64,000 nucleotides of DNA, from contig CBDCAB010000006.1 in the NCBI GenBank assembly GCA_965213735.1, positions 1,674,001 through 1,738,000 of the forward strand, written 5' to 3'. The first letter of the stretch is position 1. Each line of letters opens with the position of its first letter. A program made the translations under genes and the position numbers. Origin of the DNA: CALDTK01 sp965213735. Lineage in GTDB: Bacteria; Bacteroidota; Bacteroidia; Chitinophagales; Saprospiraceae. A model generated the notes under the pieces. It was given only the letters and a program-made list of their open reading frames with translations, had not been told where the DNA came from and ran no database searches. Shown in pieces: positions 1-9,279 of the stretch.

Positions 1-246
1 TTCGTCATTGCTATTATTAGACTTGAAGTAGACAATGTCATGTTTGAGACAGAGCCAGAGAAGGCGCTTTGCTGCCTGCTCGTCAACCTGCCTCCAGTTG
101 TCGCCAATAGCGGTCAGATTTATTAGTCGGCAACGTTCATCAACGTGACTTACAACTGTGCTCTTGTTCCCGTCGAAGTATTCAAAGTGATGTACGTAGC
201 AATTGTACAATTGCTCGATTAACCAGATTGAAATTTCTTGCGTCAT
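1..246 (-). CDS. Unknown protein, C-terminally cut by the window edge
   Basis: An open frame runs on the minus strand from ATG at 246-244 to the left edge with no stop (82 codons visible), starting MTQEISIWLIEQLYNCY. The next in-frame stop upstream is at 274-276, so the ATG is well placed. The visible part is rich in aromatic and charged residues and has no motif I recognise; no signal peptide or membrane segment is seen. It lies downstream of a broken integrase and a broken restriction enzyme on the same strand, so it is probably accessory. It could also be a chance frame; the natural-looking composition (WRQVDEQAAKRLLWLCLKHD) argues that it is real. Confidence 0.4.
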   Translation of the reverse strand, partial: MTQEISIWLIEQLYNCYVHHFEYFDGNKSTVVSHVDERCRLINLTAIGDNWRQVDEQAAKRLLWLCLKHDIVYFKSNNSNDE

Positions 247-440
247 GCCTCTATGCTTTACGGATTGCACGCTTCAGACTGGCGGAATTGGGCTCTCGAA
301 GATTCAACATTCTGTTCAGATCGATTGTATTTACTACCGCCAACTACCGGCTACACACCACATTACGCATAGCCACCATACATACACGCTCGTTGTTTTT
401 TTTGGCGTTGTCAAATCTACGAGCAAATATACAACAATCC

Positions 441-1010
441 CTACAATTCTACATGTCTATACAAAAAACGCAATATGCAATTACAACTCCTCGAGTGGGT
501 CTGTAACGGCCCCTCAAAGCCCTTGCTGCTCGTGTTCAAGTAAATCTGCTTCGTTTTGATGCTACCGTGTCCGAGTAGATCCTTTACGACGTGTAGGGGG
601 TGTGCCTGCCTCAACCAGGTGTGTCGCATAGCTGTGGCGCAATCCGTGGATCGTTAAGTGTGATGGCAGCTAGCTACGAACCTTCGCCCGCGTGAAGATC
701 ACCTGTATAGACGTACCGCTGTACTGCCCACCCGTTTGCCCCTCGAACAACCAGTGGCGCGGTCTGTATTCCGCCAAGTAGTCGGCCAGCGCACCACGCA
801 GCGACTCGGGCAGCCGCAGTATACGGTCCTTGTTGTCTTTTGCCTTACGAATGTGAACACTGCGCCGCTCCAGGTTAACATCGTCAATCAAGAGGTGCAG
901 CACTTCGGCCTTGCGCAAGCCCAATCCGTAAATCAGCGTGAGGATCATCCGGAGCTTACGATTAACCGTCTCCCGCAGCATTCGACGCGCCTCTTCCTCC
1001 AAGACTCTCC
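441..1010 (-). pseudogene. Tyrosine recombinase/integrase, catalytic domain only, broken
   Basis: The pieces add up to the catalytic domain of a phage-type tyrosine recombinase: LEEEARRMLRETVNRKLRMI, then GLGLRKAEVLHL (first catalytic Arg), RKAKDNKDRILRLPESLR (beta-hairpin Lys), HGLRHSYATHL (His-x-x-Arg), LLGHGSIKTKQIYLNTS (Gly-His and the nucleophile Tyr). Two lesions separate them. A TAG stop at 670-672 falls after FTRAKVRS, and a frameshift lies in a G5 run (596-600, plus strand) between the HLRH-type box and the LLGH box. The N-terminal core-binding domain is missing: its place is taken by the end of the neighbouring restriction gene at about 1003-1015. It is therefore an inactive remnant, probably from the mobile element that brought in or rearranged this region. 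Confidence 0.85.
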
Positions 1011-4000
1011 ACGTTGCCAGCGAAACGAACCGCTGCCAGGTTTTGACGAAAGTCCAGAGGCATCAACTCCTCCACATTCGCTGCTTCGTAAACCTCGTTC
1101 GGCTTGCTGCGCTCGGCAATGATGATGAGGGGATAAGTAGTGGCCTCCTCAAACACCGGCAAATCACCAAAATCGATCAACTCGCGGATATTGTACTTCC
1201 GCAAATACTCGCGCAACTCCTTGCCATAGCCCGCCCGCATAAACTTGTTGGAGATAATGTAGCTAAAGTGGCCATCCTTACGCACCAGCTCGAGCCCGAG
1301 CTCTACGAAGTAAGTGAGGATGTCGGCAGTGCCACGATAGACCTCGAAGTTGCTCTTCAAATATGGTTTTAGTGCCGTCAACTCCTCCTGTCGGATATAC
1401 GGCGGATTGCCCACCACCACATCAAAGCCTACAAACTCCCCCGCATCGTTGAGTACCTGCGGAAATTCGATGCGCCATTCAAACGCGAGGTTGGATTCGT
1501 AAAAAGCGCCCTCCTCCGCATCATTAAAATCCTGGCTCAACTTATCGACATGCTTTTGCAAGCGCTCGGCCTCAGCCTTGAGTTCTTTCGTTTTGGCCTG
1601 ACCAAACAAATCACCAATCCGAAGGGCACTTTCCACGTTTATCAAGCGGCCACGGGCATTGGCTAGTTTCCTGCGCCGAGGATCACTGCGCGATATCTCC
1701 TGCGAAAAGGAGTTTTTAATTTCGCGCAGCAAATCTCTAAGCTCAGCCTTCCCTCTGCCCGACCAAGCCTCCTGATAATCCATCACCGCGGCACGATACT
1801 GCTCAAGGGTGTAGCCACTGTTTTTGAGCGCTTCGGTGATGTCAACATCCAAGTCAAACCGACTCACCAAACTATTGCCCACCTTGATATTAATATCGAT
1901 GTTGGGCAGTGTTTCTAGCTCGCCATTTTTCTTGTAATAAGCGTGCTTCAACAACTCGATCCAGAGACGCAGTCGGCAAATCTTAACCGAGTTGGGGTTG
2001 ATGTCCACACCAAAAAGGCAGCTTTCAATAAGTCGCCGCTTCTGCTCAAATAGGGTTTGCAGTATGCGATCGCTCTGGTAAACGCGCGGCCGGTACTCGT
2101 GCAGTTCCTCACTGGCTCACAAGCGTACATCCAGCTCGTCATTCACCACGCTGACGCGCACGTCGTTTAGCGTTTTCCCCTCTGCATCGAGCAGCAAATT
2201 CAGCTCACTTTTGGCCGCGAGCAATTCATTAAGTGCACTCACTAAAAATGCCCCGAACCTACCGCCGGGTCGCAAATCCGCAGCTTATCGATCAGCTCTT
2301 CAGCCGCTTTTATATCAGATGCTTTATACAGGTTTTGGCGAAAGCTTACTAAATCTTCATACTCCTCGCTATCAAAAATAAACTGCTCGTTTTGGCGAAA
2401 ACGACCCACAATAGCCGCCCGAATCGTCTCACGACACATATACTCAGTCACAAATCCTGGCGTATAAAAACTCCCTTTCTATAACCATTAATTTTTTCGA
2501 AAATAAATCCCAGCACTGAAGCATTTATTAGGCCTTTCGGCTTTTCGAGCACCTCGCCCTTCGTAGCCTCACTTCCAAACTCATAGACAATTAAAAACTT
2601 TAGCTAGTAGCGCAGCGTCTCCTCACTACCTATGCGCCGCGCCTGCTGTTGGCCGTCCGAGCGCAGCACCGTACCCGAGTAGTAGGGCATATGCCTATCG
2701 TCGCGCAGTGCATTGATGCGCGTCGCCTCCTTTTCGAGCACCGTCTCCTCAAACAGGCTAGAAGTAAGATAGGGGATGTGCGTGAAGTCGTTGCGTATCT
2801 CCAAACTCCGATCCTTGAGCTGTTTGGCAAGGGTTTAAAACCAAAGATCAGCCAGCGCATCGTAGCTGCCAATCGTATCGGGCGACCTAAACGCGTAGTC
2901 CCGATCGCTCTCGTGGTAGCCGAGCAGTTGCCCTTCGAGTAACTTACAAAAAAGCACCCGATTAATCCATGTAATTACTAGCGCCAGTGCTACTTCGTAG
3001 GTTTGCGTAGCTTGATCACCGCCAAAACTCTGCTTATTAGCTACCCGCGTGAGACCTTCGCTTTCCAGCTGACTAATCGTTGCTTCGAGCAGACTCGCAG
3101 GGTGTCGCCGCCCCGCCTGGGCACGCCCAATCAATTTCTTATTTTTTACCTCGTATTGCTCGAGGCCCATGATGTACAGCAGCTCGTTGTAAAACTCCTT
3201 ATTCAGCGAATTAGAATCATTAGCAAAAGGCATCTTTAAAAGATGCGTATCACTAAACAGTTTATACGCAGCAACTAATTCTGATGGCAAGCGACCTCCT
3301 TCTCTAGCCAAAGGACGAGTCCGTGCCTCATCGCTCGACCTGGTTCTCCCCTTTGGGGAGTTAGTGGGGCGGTCGAGCGATGAGGCCTTCAACGAGCGCA
3401 GGTCCGGGGAGTTAGTGGGGCGGTCGAGCGATGAGGTTTTCGACAAGCGCAGGTCCTGAGAATCAAGGGATTGGACTAGCTTAAGCAGCTCCCATAAGTC
3501 TATATATGCTACATCAAGAGCATCGAGTTTTTGCGAAAGCAGAGGTGAAGCAATCTCCTTATAAAACGTCTGCGTCCGCGTATCACTGAGCGTCCCCGCT
3601 TCAAACTCTCGGAATCGACGCAGCAGCTCTTTATCATCGTGAAAGGCGCGCTCCCAACTTTGCGCATCCCAGATATACCATTCCAGGCCATTGGTCACGA
3701 TGAGTTGCGTCAGCGACAGGTTGCCCGCCGTCTCACGTTCGCGCAGGTAATAGAGCAGCAATTCGCGTGTCGCCTTACAATCGAGTCGATTCGCCCGCGG
3801 CATTTCACCGTCGTTGCTCGGACTCTTGTATTCCAGCAGCACCTTCACGTCACTTCGCGCGGTGCTTCCCCCTCTGATCACCAAATCCGCCCGCCCACTC
3901 GTGTTGATGTCGTAGCGCTCTCCCTTCGGCCCACGCACCACCTGCTGCAAAAAGTGCTCCCGTGAGAGATTTTTATGATACTCCTCGCTTTCGCTAAAAC

Positions 4001-4217
4001 TTGCCTCTACGCGACGTACATATTCTTTCACGCTTTCGCTAAAACCTGCCACATCCTCCCGTAGCGGCTTTAGTTTGAGAAAGGCTTTATTAAGCGCTTG
4101 ACGTGGACTGACTATCGGCATTAGGGAATATCGGGATGACTTCTTAGCAGCGGAAGGTAGAAAAAAATTGATTTGACCCTCTGAAATTTCAGCGCAATTA
4201 AAATTTTTCCTCGCCAC
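1003..4217 (-). pseudogene. Type IIG restriction-modification enzyme, multiply disrupted
   Basis: Read from 4217 downwards, the fragments form one large single-chain R-M protein. The N-terminal part has a PD-(D/E)xK-like nuclease (GRADLVIRGG, then VKVLLEYKSP) and reaches GSYDALADLWF. The middle contains methyltransferase motif I, DPAVGSGHF, and the later part has the adenine-methylase motif NPPYIRQEEL followed by FEVYRGTADILTYFVELGLE. Lesions I can see are a TAA at 2835-2837, a TAG at 2604-2606, a frameshift near 2465-2485 (GYRKG / SFYTPGFVTEY), a single-base loss in a T run near 2245 just after motif I, a TGA at 2117-2119, and loss of the C-terminal recognition part where the frame meets the integrase remnant near 1010. 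All fragments align to one Eco57I-like family architecture, which is why they are treated as one gene. No functional product is expected. Confidence 0.85.
3326..3456 (-). repeat. In-frame palindromic insertion with 51-bp tandem copies
   Basis: Two 51-bp direct repeats (3355-3405 and 3406-3456) differ at only a few bases. Each carries a 15-nt arm (GGTCGAGCGATGAGG at 3371-3385 and 3422-3436) that is the exact reverse complement of 3326-3340. The block sits inside the nuclease part of the type IIG gene and, being a multiple of three, keeps the frame open as SSLDRPTNSP repeats. The translated text looks foreign to the protein. This is the behaviour of a small interspersed palindromic element that inserts into coding DNA. 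Confidence 0.75.
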
Positions 4218-4380
4218 GTATGCAATCCACTCACCACCTGCACCCTATCCTAAACCACTCAGTCCATGCGGCAGCTACTATACCTGAACCGGCGCCTACT
4301 GACCTGCATCAGGATCTGCGTATGAAAAGGATTTATCTAGCTATTTGCTTTCCGGAGAAGCAACGGTTCTTACTCCTAGC

Positions 4381-4577
4381 TCAGAGCCACGCAATACCTC
4401 CTCCGTGCCTCTCCGTGCAAACTCTCCGCGTCCCTCCGTGTGAGAGGCGTCGTAAAAAGCAATTTCTCACGGAGGCGCACTGAGGCGCTACGCTTAGGGC
4501 ACGGAGACATACGGAGCCTGCCCTACCGCCGGAGGCATCACTGCCGTAGACTGTCAACTCACAGCAGCACAGCCCCC
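4381..4577. repeat. Ladder of short CTCCGTG-type repeats
   Basis: Between 4398 and 4443 the heptamer CTCCGTG or close variants recurs every 9-14 bases, and inverted CACGGAG-type copies follow at about 4469-4520. No convincing gene lies here. Similar degenerate ladders (CTCCGTG / TTTGCG) occur in intergenic DNA of many environmental bacteria; their function is unknown to me. The block leads directly into the 144-bp tandem array. Confidence 0.6.
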
Positions 4578-5240
4578 AGCACAGCCCCCCAAACACTAAA
4601 AACGGCGAAGCCAAAAACGCGTAGCTAAAAACAGCGTAGCTAAAAAACCTTCCCAACCCCCTCCTCTCTTTGCGTGCCTTGCGTCCTCCCTTTGCGACCC
4701 TTGCGATACCATGCCCCCCAGCACAGCCCCTCAAACAGCAAAAACGGCGAAGCCAAAAAAACGCGTAGCTAAAAACAGCGTAGCTAAAAAACCTTCCCAA
4801 CCCCCTCCTCTCTTTGCGTGCCTTGCGTCCTCCCTCTGCGACCCTGGCGATACCATGCCCTCCAGCACAGCCCCTCAAACAGCAAAAACGGCGAAGCCAA
4901 AAAAACGCGTAGCTAAAAACAGCGTAGCTAAAAAACCTTCCCAACCCCCTCCTCTCTTTGCATGCCTTGCGTCCTCCCTCTGCGACCCTGGCGATACCAT
5001 GCCCTCCAGCACAGCCCCTCAAACAGCAAAAACGGCGAAGCCAAAAAAACGCGTAGCTAAAAACAGCGTAGCTAAAAAACCTTCCCAACCCCCTCCTCTC
5101 TTTGCATGCCTTGCGTCCTCCCTTTGCGACCCTTGCGATACCCTGCCCTCCAGCACAGCCCCCCGAACAGCACAAACGCCGAAGGCAAAAAACTGCCGAA
5201 GGCAAGAAAACGCCGTAGGCAAAAACCCCCGTAGGCATTA
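4578..5240. repeat. 144-bp tandem repeat array of mini-hairpins
   Basis: Copies begin with AGCACAGCCC at 4578, 4720, 4864, 5008 and 5152 (spacings 142, 144, 144, 144); the fifth is partial and variant. Each unit has two modules. The first holds three tiny palindromes separated by A-runs: GGCGAAGCC, GCGTAGC and AGCGTAGCT. The second is a ladder of TTGCG boxes. The fifth copy replaces the palindromes by GCCGAAGGC (5178 and 5195), GCCGTAGGC (5212) and CCCGTAGGC. Because 144 is a multiple of three, both strands stay open as long repetitive reading frames. Their composition (KTAKPKKRVAKNSVAKK on plus, the reverse on minus) follows the DNA repeat and does not look like protein. The array fills the gap between the dead restriction gene and the VWA gene. 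Confidence 0.85.
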
Positions 5241-5290
5241 TGCATTCCTCCCCCTCCCTGCATCTCCACCATAACTAAACCCACACCACC

Positions 5291-7480
5291 ATGACTTTGC
5301 GTCAATTCCTCTCCACTCTCCTACTAGCCTTTTTTGGCGTAAGCACCATACACGCCCAAGCCATCCTCAACGGTACCGTATTCGACGAGCTGGGAGAGCC
5401 TACCATAGGAGCATCCATCAAACTCTACAAATCAGAAGCCTTCATAGCTGGTACAGCCTCCAACTTTCATGGCAACTTTACCTTTTCCGTTCCCGCCGGA
5501 AAGTATTCAATAGTTATTAGCTACGCAGGATATGCTGACCATCGAATCGATAGCCTCACCCTCTGGGAAAAGAAGCCGACTACCATGCAGATAAAACTCA
5601 GACTTGGCAATATGTTAGAAGAAGTTGTTGTAACGGCCTATGTAGTAGATCCTCTGAAAGTTGATGAAACTACACAAGGCGTAATTTGGCATGAAACAGA
5701 TAATCTAACACAGGATGGTGAGGTACAGCCGTCACCACCTGACCCGAGCGGAGCCACCCCATTAACTTCTAATGATGTAATTCGCCTCGGTACCCGAAAC
5801 GTTAATGATATTGCCTCGCGCAGCAAAGAAGCCGCTCGTAGCGAAGTAGGGAGTCAAAAGAGCCAAGCTCAGTATATAGTAGATGGAATTCGAGTGACCG
5901 GAGAACTGCCACCCGAAACCGAAAGTCGGATGCGCCACCAGGAAATTGGCGACCGCGGGGTGACTGCTCCGCAAGCGACGCACCCAACCCCCGTACACGA
6001 AGCCATTCCAACATACCACAATGAGTCCTATCCCGGCCTCGTCGAAAACGCTTTCACTCTCCCGCAAACGGCCCCACTGTCTACCTTTGGCGCCGATGTC
6101 GATGTGACCGCCTATGCCAACGTGCGCAGGTTTTTGAACATGGGCCACCAGCCTCCCGCAGGAGCAGTCCGCACCGAAGAAATGATCAATTACTTCAACT
6201 ACGACTACCCGGCACCAAAAGGCAATCAACCTGTCGCTTTTACCACCGAACTCGGCGACTGCCCCTGGAACAGCAAGCACAAATTGCTGCATATCGGTTT
6301 GCAAGCCAAACAATTTGAAGCCGACAAACTTCCACCCAGCAACCTCGTCTTTCTCATCGATGTGTCGGGCAGCATGAACAGTCCAGATAAGCTTCCCCTC
6401 CTGAAGGAAGGTTATCGCTTAATGGTCGAGCAACTCAGACCGCAAGATAAAATTAGCATCGTCGTGTATGCAGGCGCAGCCGGAACGGTACTAGAGCCAA
6501 CGAGCGGTGATAACAAACAGATTATTCTCGAGGCCATCGACAATCTTCGTGCAGGCGGATCGACAGCTGGTGCCGCTGGACTTAAGCTAGCCTACCAACT
6601 CGCGGAATCCAATTTTATCAAAGACGGAAACAACCGCATCATTCTCGCTACCGATGGCGACTTTAACGTCGGCACCACTGATAATGAAACATTGGAAGAG
6701 TACGTCGATAAAAAACGTGCTACCGGTATCTTCCTAAGCGTAATTGGTTTCGGAACAGGCAACTTCAAAGATGCTCGTATGCAGGCGCTTGCAGAAAATG
6801 GCAATGGCAATGCCGCGTATATCGACAATCTTCTCGAAGCACGAAAAGTCTTGGTCGAGGAGTTTGGCGGCACGCTGTTTACTGTTGCCAAAGATGTCAA
6901 ACTTCAAGTCGAATTCAATCCTGCACGCGTGGGTTCTTATCGCCTCCTCGGTTATGAAAGTCGCCTTCTTGCTCCGGAAGACTTCAACGACGATACCAAA
7001 GATGCTGGCGACATGGGCTCGGGACATACGGTTACCGCGCTGTACGAGCTCATTCCGACTGGGGTGAAGAGTAGCTTCCTTCCGAGCATTGAAGCACTCA
7101 ATTACCAAAATTCAAACTTTACTAGTGCAATTCAGTCTCCGGTAAATCCTTCCACTGATTGGGCAACGGTGCGCATGAAGTACAAGCATCCAGATAAGTC
7201 CATGAGTCAGGATAAGGTGGAGGTCCGCGTGGCTGGCAGTTCTTCAGCTTTCGCCAAAACCAGCAACAACTTCCGCTGGTCGGCCGCCGTCGCAGGGTGG
7301 AGCTTGATGCTCAAAAGTAGCGCTTACCTCCCCGACGACTATACCTACGCTCAGCTCATCCCACTGGCCGAATCAGCTCGCCTGCCCGATGATCGTGGTT
7401 ATCGTGCCGAGTGCATTCGACTCATGGAAGCTGCCCGCGATTTAGGTGCGGCGCCCGAGTTGGTGGAAGGGCATCGCTAG
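5291..7480 (+). CDS. Secreted VWA-domain protein (YfbK type) with carboxypeptidase-regulatory N-terminus
   Basis: 729 aa. Residues 1-23 form a signal peptide ending STIHAQ. Residues 24-110 are a carboxypeptidase regulatory-like beta domain (GTVFDELGEPTIGASIKLY), followed by EEVVVTAY, which resembles the start of a TonB-receptor plug, and a short IVDGIRVTG segment. From about 230 come the YfbK-type N-terminal domain, then a von Willebrand A domain with MIDAS motif DVSGSMNS near 357 and ATDGDFNVG near 453, and finally the DUF3520-type C-terminal domain (WSAAVAGWSLMLKSSAYLPD). The MIDAS residues D-x-S-x-S are intact, so metal-dependent ligand binding is expected in the periplasm or outer envelope. 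The ligand is unknown. It is 47 bp upstream of hemB on the same strand. One exact 13-mer lies at 7247. Confidence 0.9.
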   Translation: MTLRQFLSTLLLAFFGVSTIHAQAILNGTVFDELGEPTIGASIKLYKSEAFIAGTASNFHGNFTFSVPAGKYSIVISYAGYADHRIDSLTLWEKKPTTMQIKLRLGNMLEEVVVTAYVVDPLKVDETTQGVIWHETDNLTQDGEVQPSPPDPSGATPLTSNDVIRLGTRNVNDIASRSKEAARSEVGSQKSQAQYIVDGIRVTGELPPETESRMRHQEIGDRGVTAPQATHPTPVHEAIPTYHNESYPGLVENAFTLPQTAPLSTFGADVDVTAYANVRRFLNMGHQPPAGAVRTEEMINYFNYDYPAPKGNQPVAFTTELGDCPWNSKHKLLHIGLQAKQFEADKLPPSNLVFLIDVSGSMNSPDKLPLLKEGYRLMVEQLRPQDKISIVVYAGAAGTVLEPTSGDNKQIILEAIDNLRAGGSTAGAAGLKLAYQLAESNFIKDGNNRIILATDGDFNVGTTDNETLEEYVDKKRATGIFLSVIGFGTGNFKDARMQALAENGNGNAAYIDNLLEARKVLVEEFGGTLFTVAKDVKLQVEFNPARVGSYRLLGYESRLLAPEDFNDDTKDAGDMGSGHTVTALYELIPTGVKSSFLPSIEALNYQNSNFTSAIQSPVNPSTDWATVRMKYKHPDKSMSQDKVEVRVAGSSSAFAKTSNNFRWSAAVAGWSLMLKSSAYLPDDYTYAQLIPLAESARLPDDRGYRAECIRLMEAARDLGAAPELVEGHR

Positions 7481-7527
7481 CATCCTGCGCCCCTGCGCGT
7501 TTCTCACCTATTCCCCACCTTTACCCC

Positions 7528-8511
7528 ATGCTCTCCCGCCCCCGACGCAATCGCCGCACAGGCGCTATCCGCGCTCTCGTACGCGAACCGCGTATCCGTC
7601 CCAGCCAGCTCGTCCACCCCATCTTTCTGCTGCCAGGCGAAAATCGACGCGAAACCATCTCCCACCTCGCCAGCTATCCTCGACTGAGCACAGATGAAGC
7701 TGAACGTGAAATCACTGAAATGATCGCGCTCAGCGTGAATTCTTTTATTGTTTTTCCAGCCGTACCCAACGAACATAAAGACGCGCGAGCAGCCTATGGC
7801 AGCGATCCAAATAACTTCTATCTGCACGCTGCGCATCAGTGGAAAACCCGTTTTGGCGAAAGCATAAACCTCATAAGTGATGTAGCCATGGACCCCTACT
7901 CCAGCGACGGCCACGATGGACTCGTAGAGGGAGCTCGCATACTGAACGACGAAACCCTACCTATACTCGCCGACATGAGCGTGGCCCAGGCACAGGCAGG
8001 ATTCGACTACCTCGGGCCGAGTGATATGATGGACGGCCGGGTCGGCTATATCCGCAAAGCACTCGATGAGGCAGGCTACTCCGAAACCGGAATCATGAGC
8101 TACACAGCTAAATACGCTAGTGCTTTCTATGGTCCTTTCCGGCAGGCGCTAGACTCTGCCCCTCGCGTGGGATCTGACGCTCCCACTCATAAGCGCAGCT
8201 ACCAAATGGATCCGGCTAATCGGCGAGAAGCCATGCGCGAAGCCATCTTGGACACGCAGGAAGGAGCGGATATGTTGATGGTCAAGCCCGCGCTTCACTA
8301 CTTAGACGTGATCAGCGATCTCAAGCAAAATACCCATTTGCCAATTGCCTGTTACCACGTGAGTGGCGAGTGCGCAATGCTGCTGGGCGCGATCGAGCGG
8401 GGCTGGCTTGAAGAAGAAGCCATTGTCGAGACCATTACTAGTTTGGGACGGGCGGGAGCAGACGTCATTATAACGTATGTGGCGCGAAGGTATGTGGCAT
8501 TGGTGGGGTGA
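7528..8511 (+). CDS. hemB: Delta-aminolevulinic acid dehydratase (porphobilinogen synthase)
   Basis: 327 aa from the ATG at 7528 (MLSRPRRNRRTGAIRALVRE); the frame is open further upstream but that part lies inside the VWA gene. The enzyme condenses two 5-aminolevulinate molecules to porphobilinogen in haem biosynthesis, in the cytoplasm. The active-site lysines are visible in SYTAKYASAFYG (about 195) and MLMVKPAL (about 253, Schiff base). The metal loop reads DPYSSDGHDG (about 121-130), with aspartates instead of the cysteines of zinc enzymes, which indicates the magnesium-type form. Length is typical of the family. The gene may be cotranscribed with the upstream VWA gene. Exact 13-mer copy at 7851. 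Confidence 0.97.
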   Translation: MLSRPRRNRRTGAIRALVREPRIRPSQLVHPIFLLPGENRRETISHLASYPRLSTDEAEREITEMIALSVNSFIVFPAVPNEHKDARAAYGSDPNNFYLHAAHQWKTRFGESINLISDVAMDPYSSDGHDGLVEGARILNDETLPILADMSVAQAQAGFDYLGPSDMMDGRVGYIRKALDEAGYSETGIMSYTAKYASAFYGPFRQALDSAPRVGSDAPTHKRSYQMDPANRREAMREAILDTQEGADMLMVKPALHYLDVISDLKQNTHLPIACYHVSGECAMLLGAIERGWLEEEAIVETITSLGRAGADVIITYVARRYVALVG

Positions 8512-8569
8512 GGCTACGCGAGGAGTTTGGCGAGTAGGCCGGTCGAGGGTGTAGGCGGTGTTGTGTGCG

Positions 8570-9031
8570 TTATTTGATACGGAACTCTACTCGATATGGG
8601 TCCTTTGCAATTCCCGCGAGAAATTCAACGGGATTTACTAAGAACTTCGCTGCTGGGGATTTTTTGAGCATTTCCAAGACCGATTCCTCATTTGAAGTGT
8701 AAAGCGTTCCTGCTCGATTCGAAAGTACTAGGTTGTGCTTTCTGGCAAAGGCGGCCACGCGAGATATCATCGAGATTCCGGGCTGACGAAGGTCAATCCT
8801 CATACTTAGGGATTCTATGATTGTGCCAGAGTCGTTTAGCTTCATATAAGCATCGTGATCTTCCTGAGCGGACTTTGTCTTCCAATTATTGGATGTTGTG
8901 GTGTTACCCCAACTAGCTCGATCAAAAAGTTCGTCAATATCCGTAGAGACAGGCCCATGATCCACACTAGCTCGTATCCAAAATTCATTAAGATTGGTTT
9001 TAAAATTCCCGCTCTTTGTAGACGTATTCAC
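8570..9031 (-). CDS. Unknown protein
   Basis: 153 aa (MNTSTKSGNFKTNLNEFWIR). No signal peptide or transmembrane segment. The sequence is mixed alpha/beta in character, with a middle part AAFARKHNLVLSNRAGTLYT and a C-terminal helix-rich part SVLEMLKKSPAAKFLVNPVE. I recognise no family. It is convergent with hemB (58 bp apart) and followed upstream by 250 bp without a gene, then the toxin-antitoxin pair, so it probably belongs to the accessory stretch. A small immunity or phage-derived protein would fit but nothing proves it. Confidence 0.6.
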   Translation of the reverse strand: MNTSTKSGNFKTNLNEFWIRASVDHGPVSTDIDELFDRASWGNTTTSNNWKTKSAQEDHDAYMKLNDSGTIIESLSMRIDLRQPGISMISRVAAFARKHNLVLSNRAGTLYTSNEESVLEMLKKSPAAKFLVNPVEFLAGIAKDPYRVEFRIK

Positions 9032-9279
9032 CCTTTGCCGCCTCAGGTCTGCATAAGCTCAAAGCCCCGCGATGGGCACTAACCCTATGTAATGCTGGTA
9101 CACAGCCATATCTTTTTGATTAGTGCCTACAACGTGTAAACACCCGCCGTGGTGCACCCACTACAAAGTTCACCGATTGGGCACGAATTATACCCTACTG
9201 GCCAACTACGCTAGGCATATAAGCTACTTGGTACGGCATGGACGGGCAGATGATTGTTAGGCGAACGTTCTTTAATCCG

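Noticed and set aside
4578..5240. CRISPR array
   Set aside because: Repeats are directly adjacent 144-bp units without unique spacers, and no cas gene is present.
4381..5274. Long open frames on both strands (285 aa minus, 187 aa plus) over the repeat array
   Set aside because: The repeat length is a multiple of three, so every frame free of stops in one unit stays open; the products are low-complexity on both strands and match the DNA repeat, with no start signal or family.
7411..7527. Longer hemB start
   Set aside because: The extension lies inside the VWA gene, is not family-like, and the ATG at 7528 gives the usual length.
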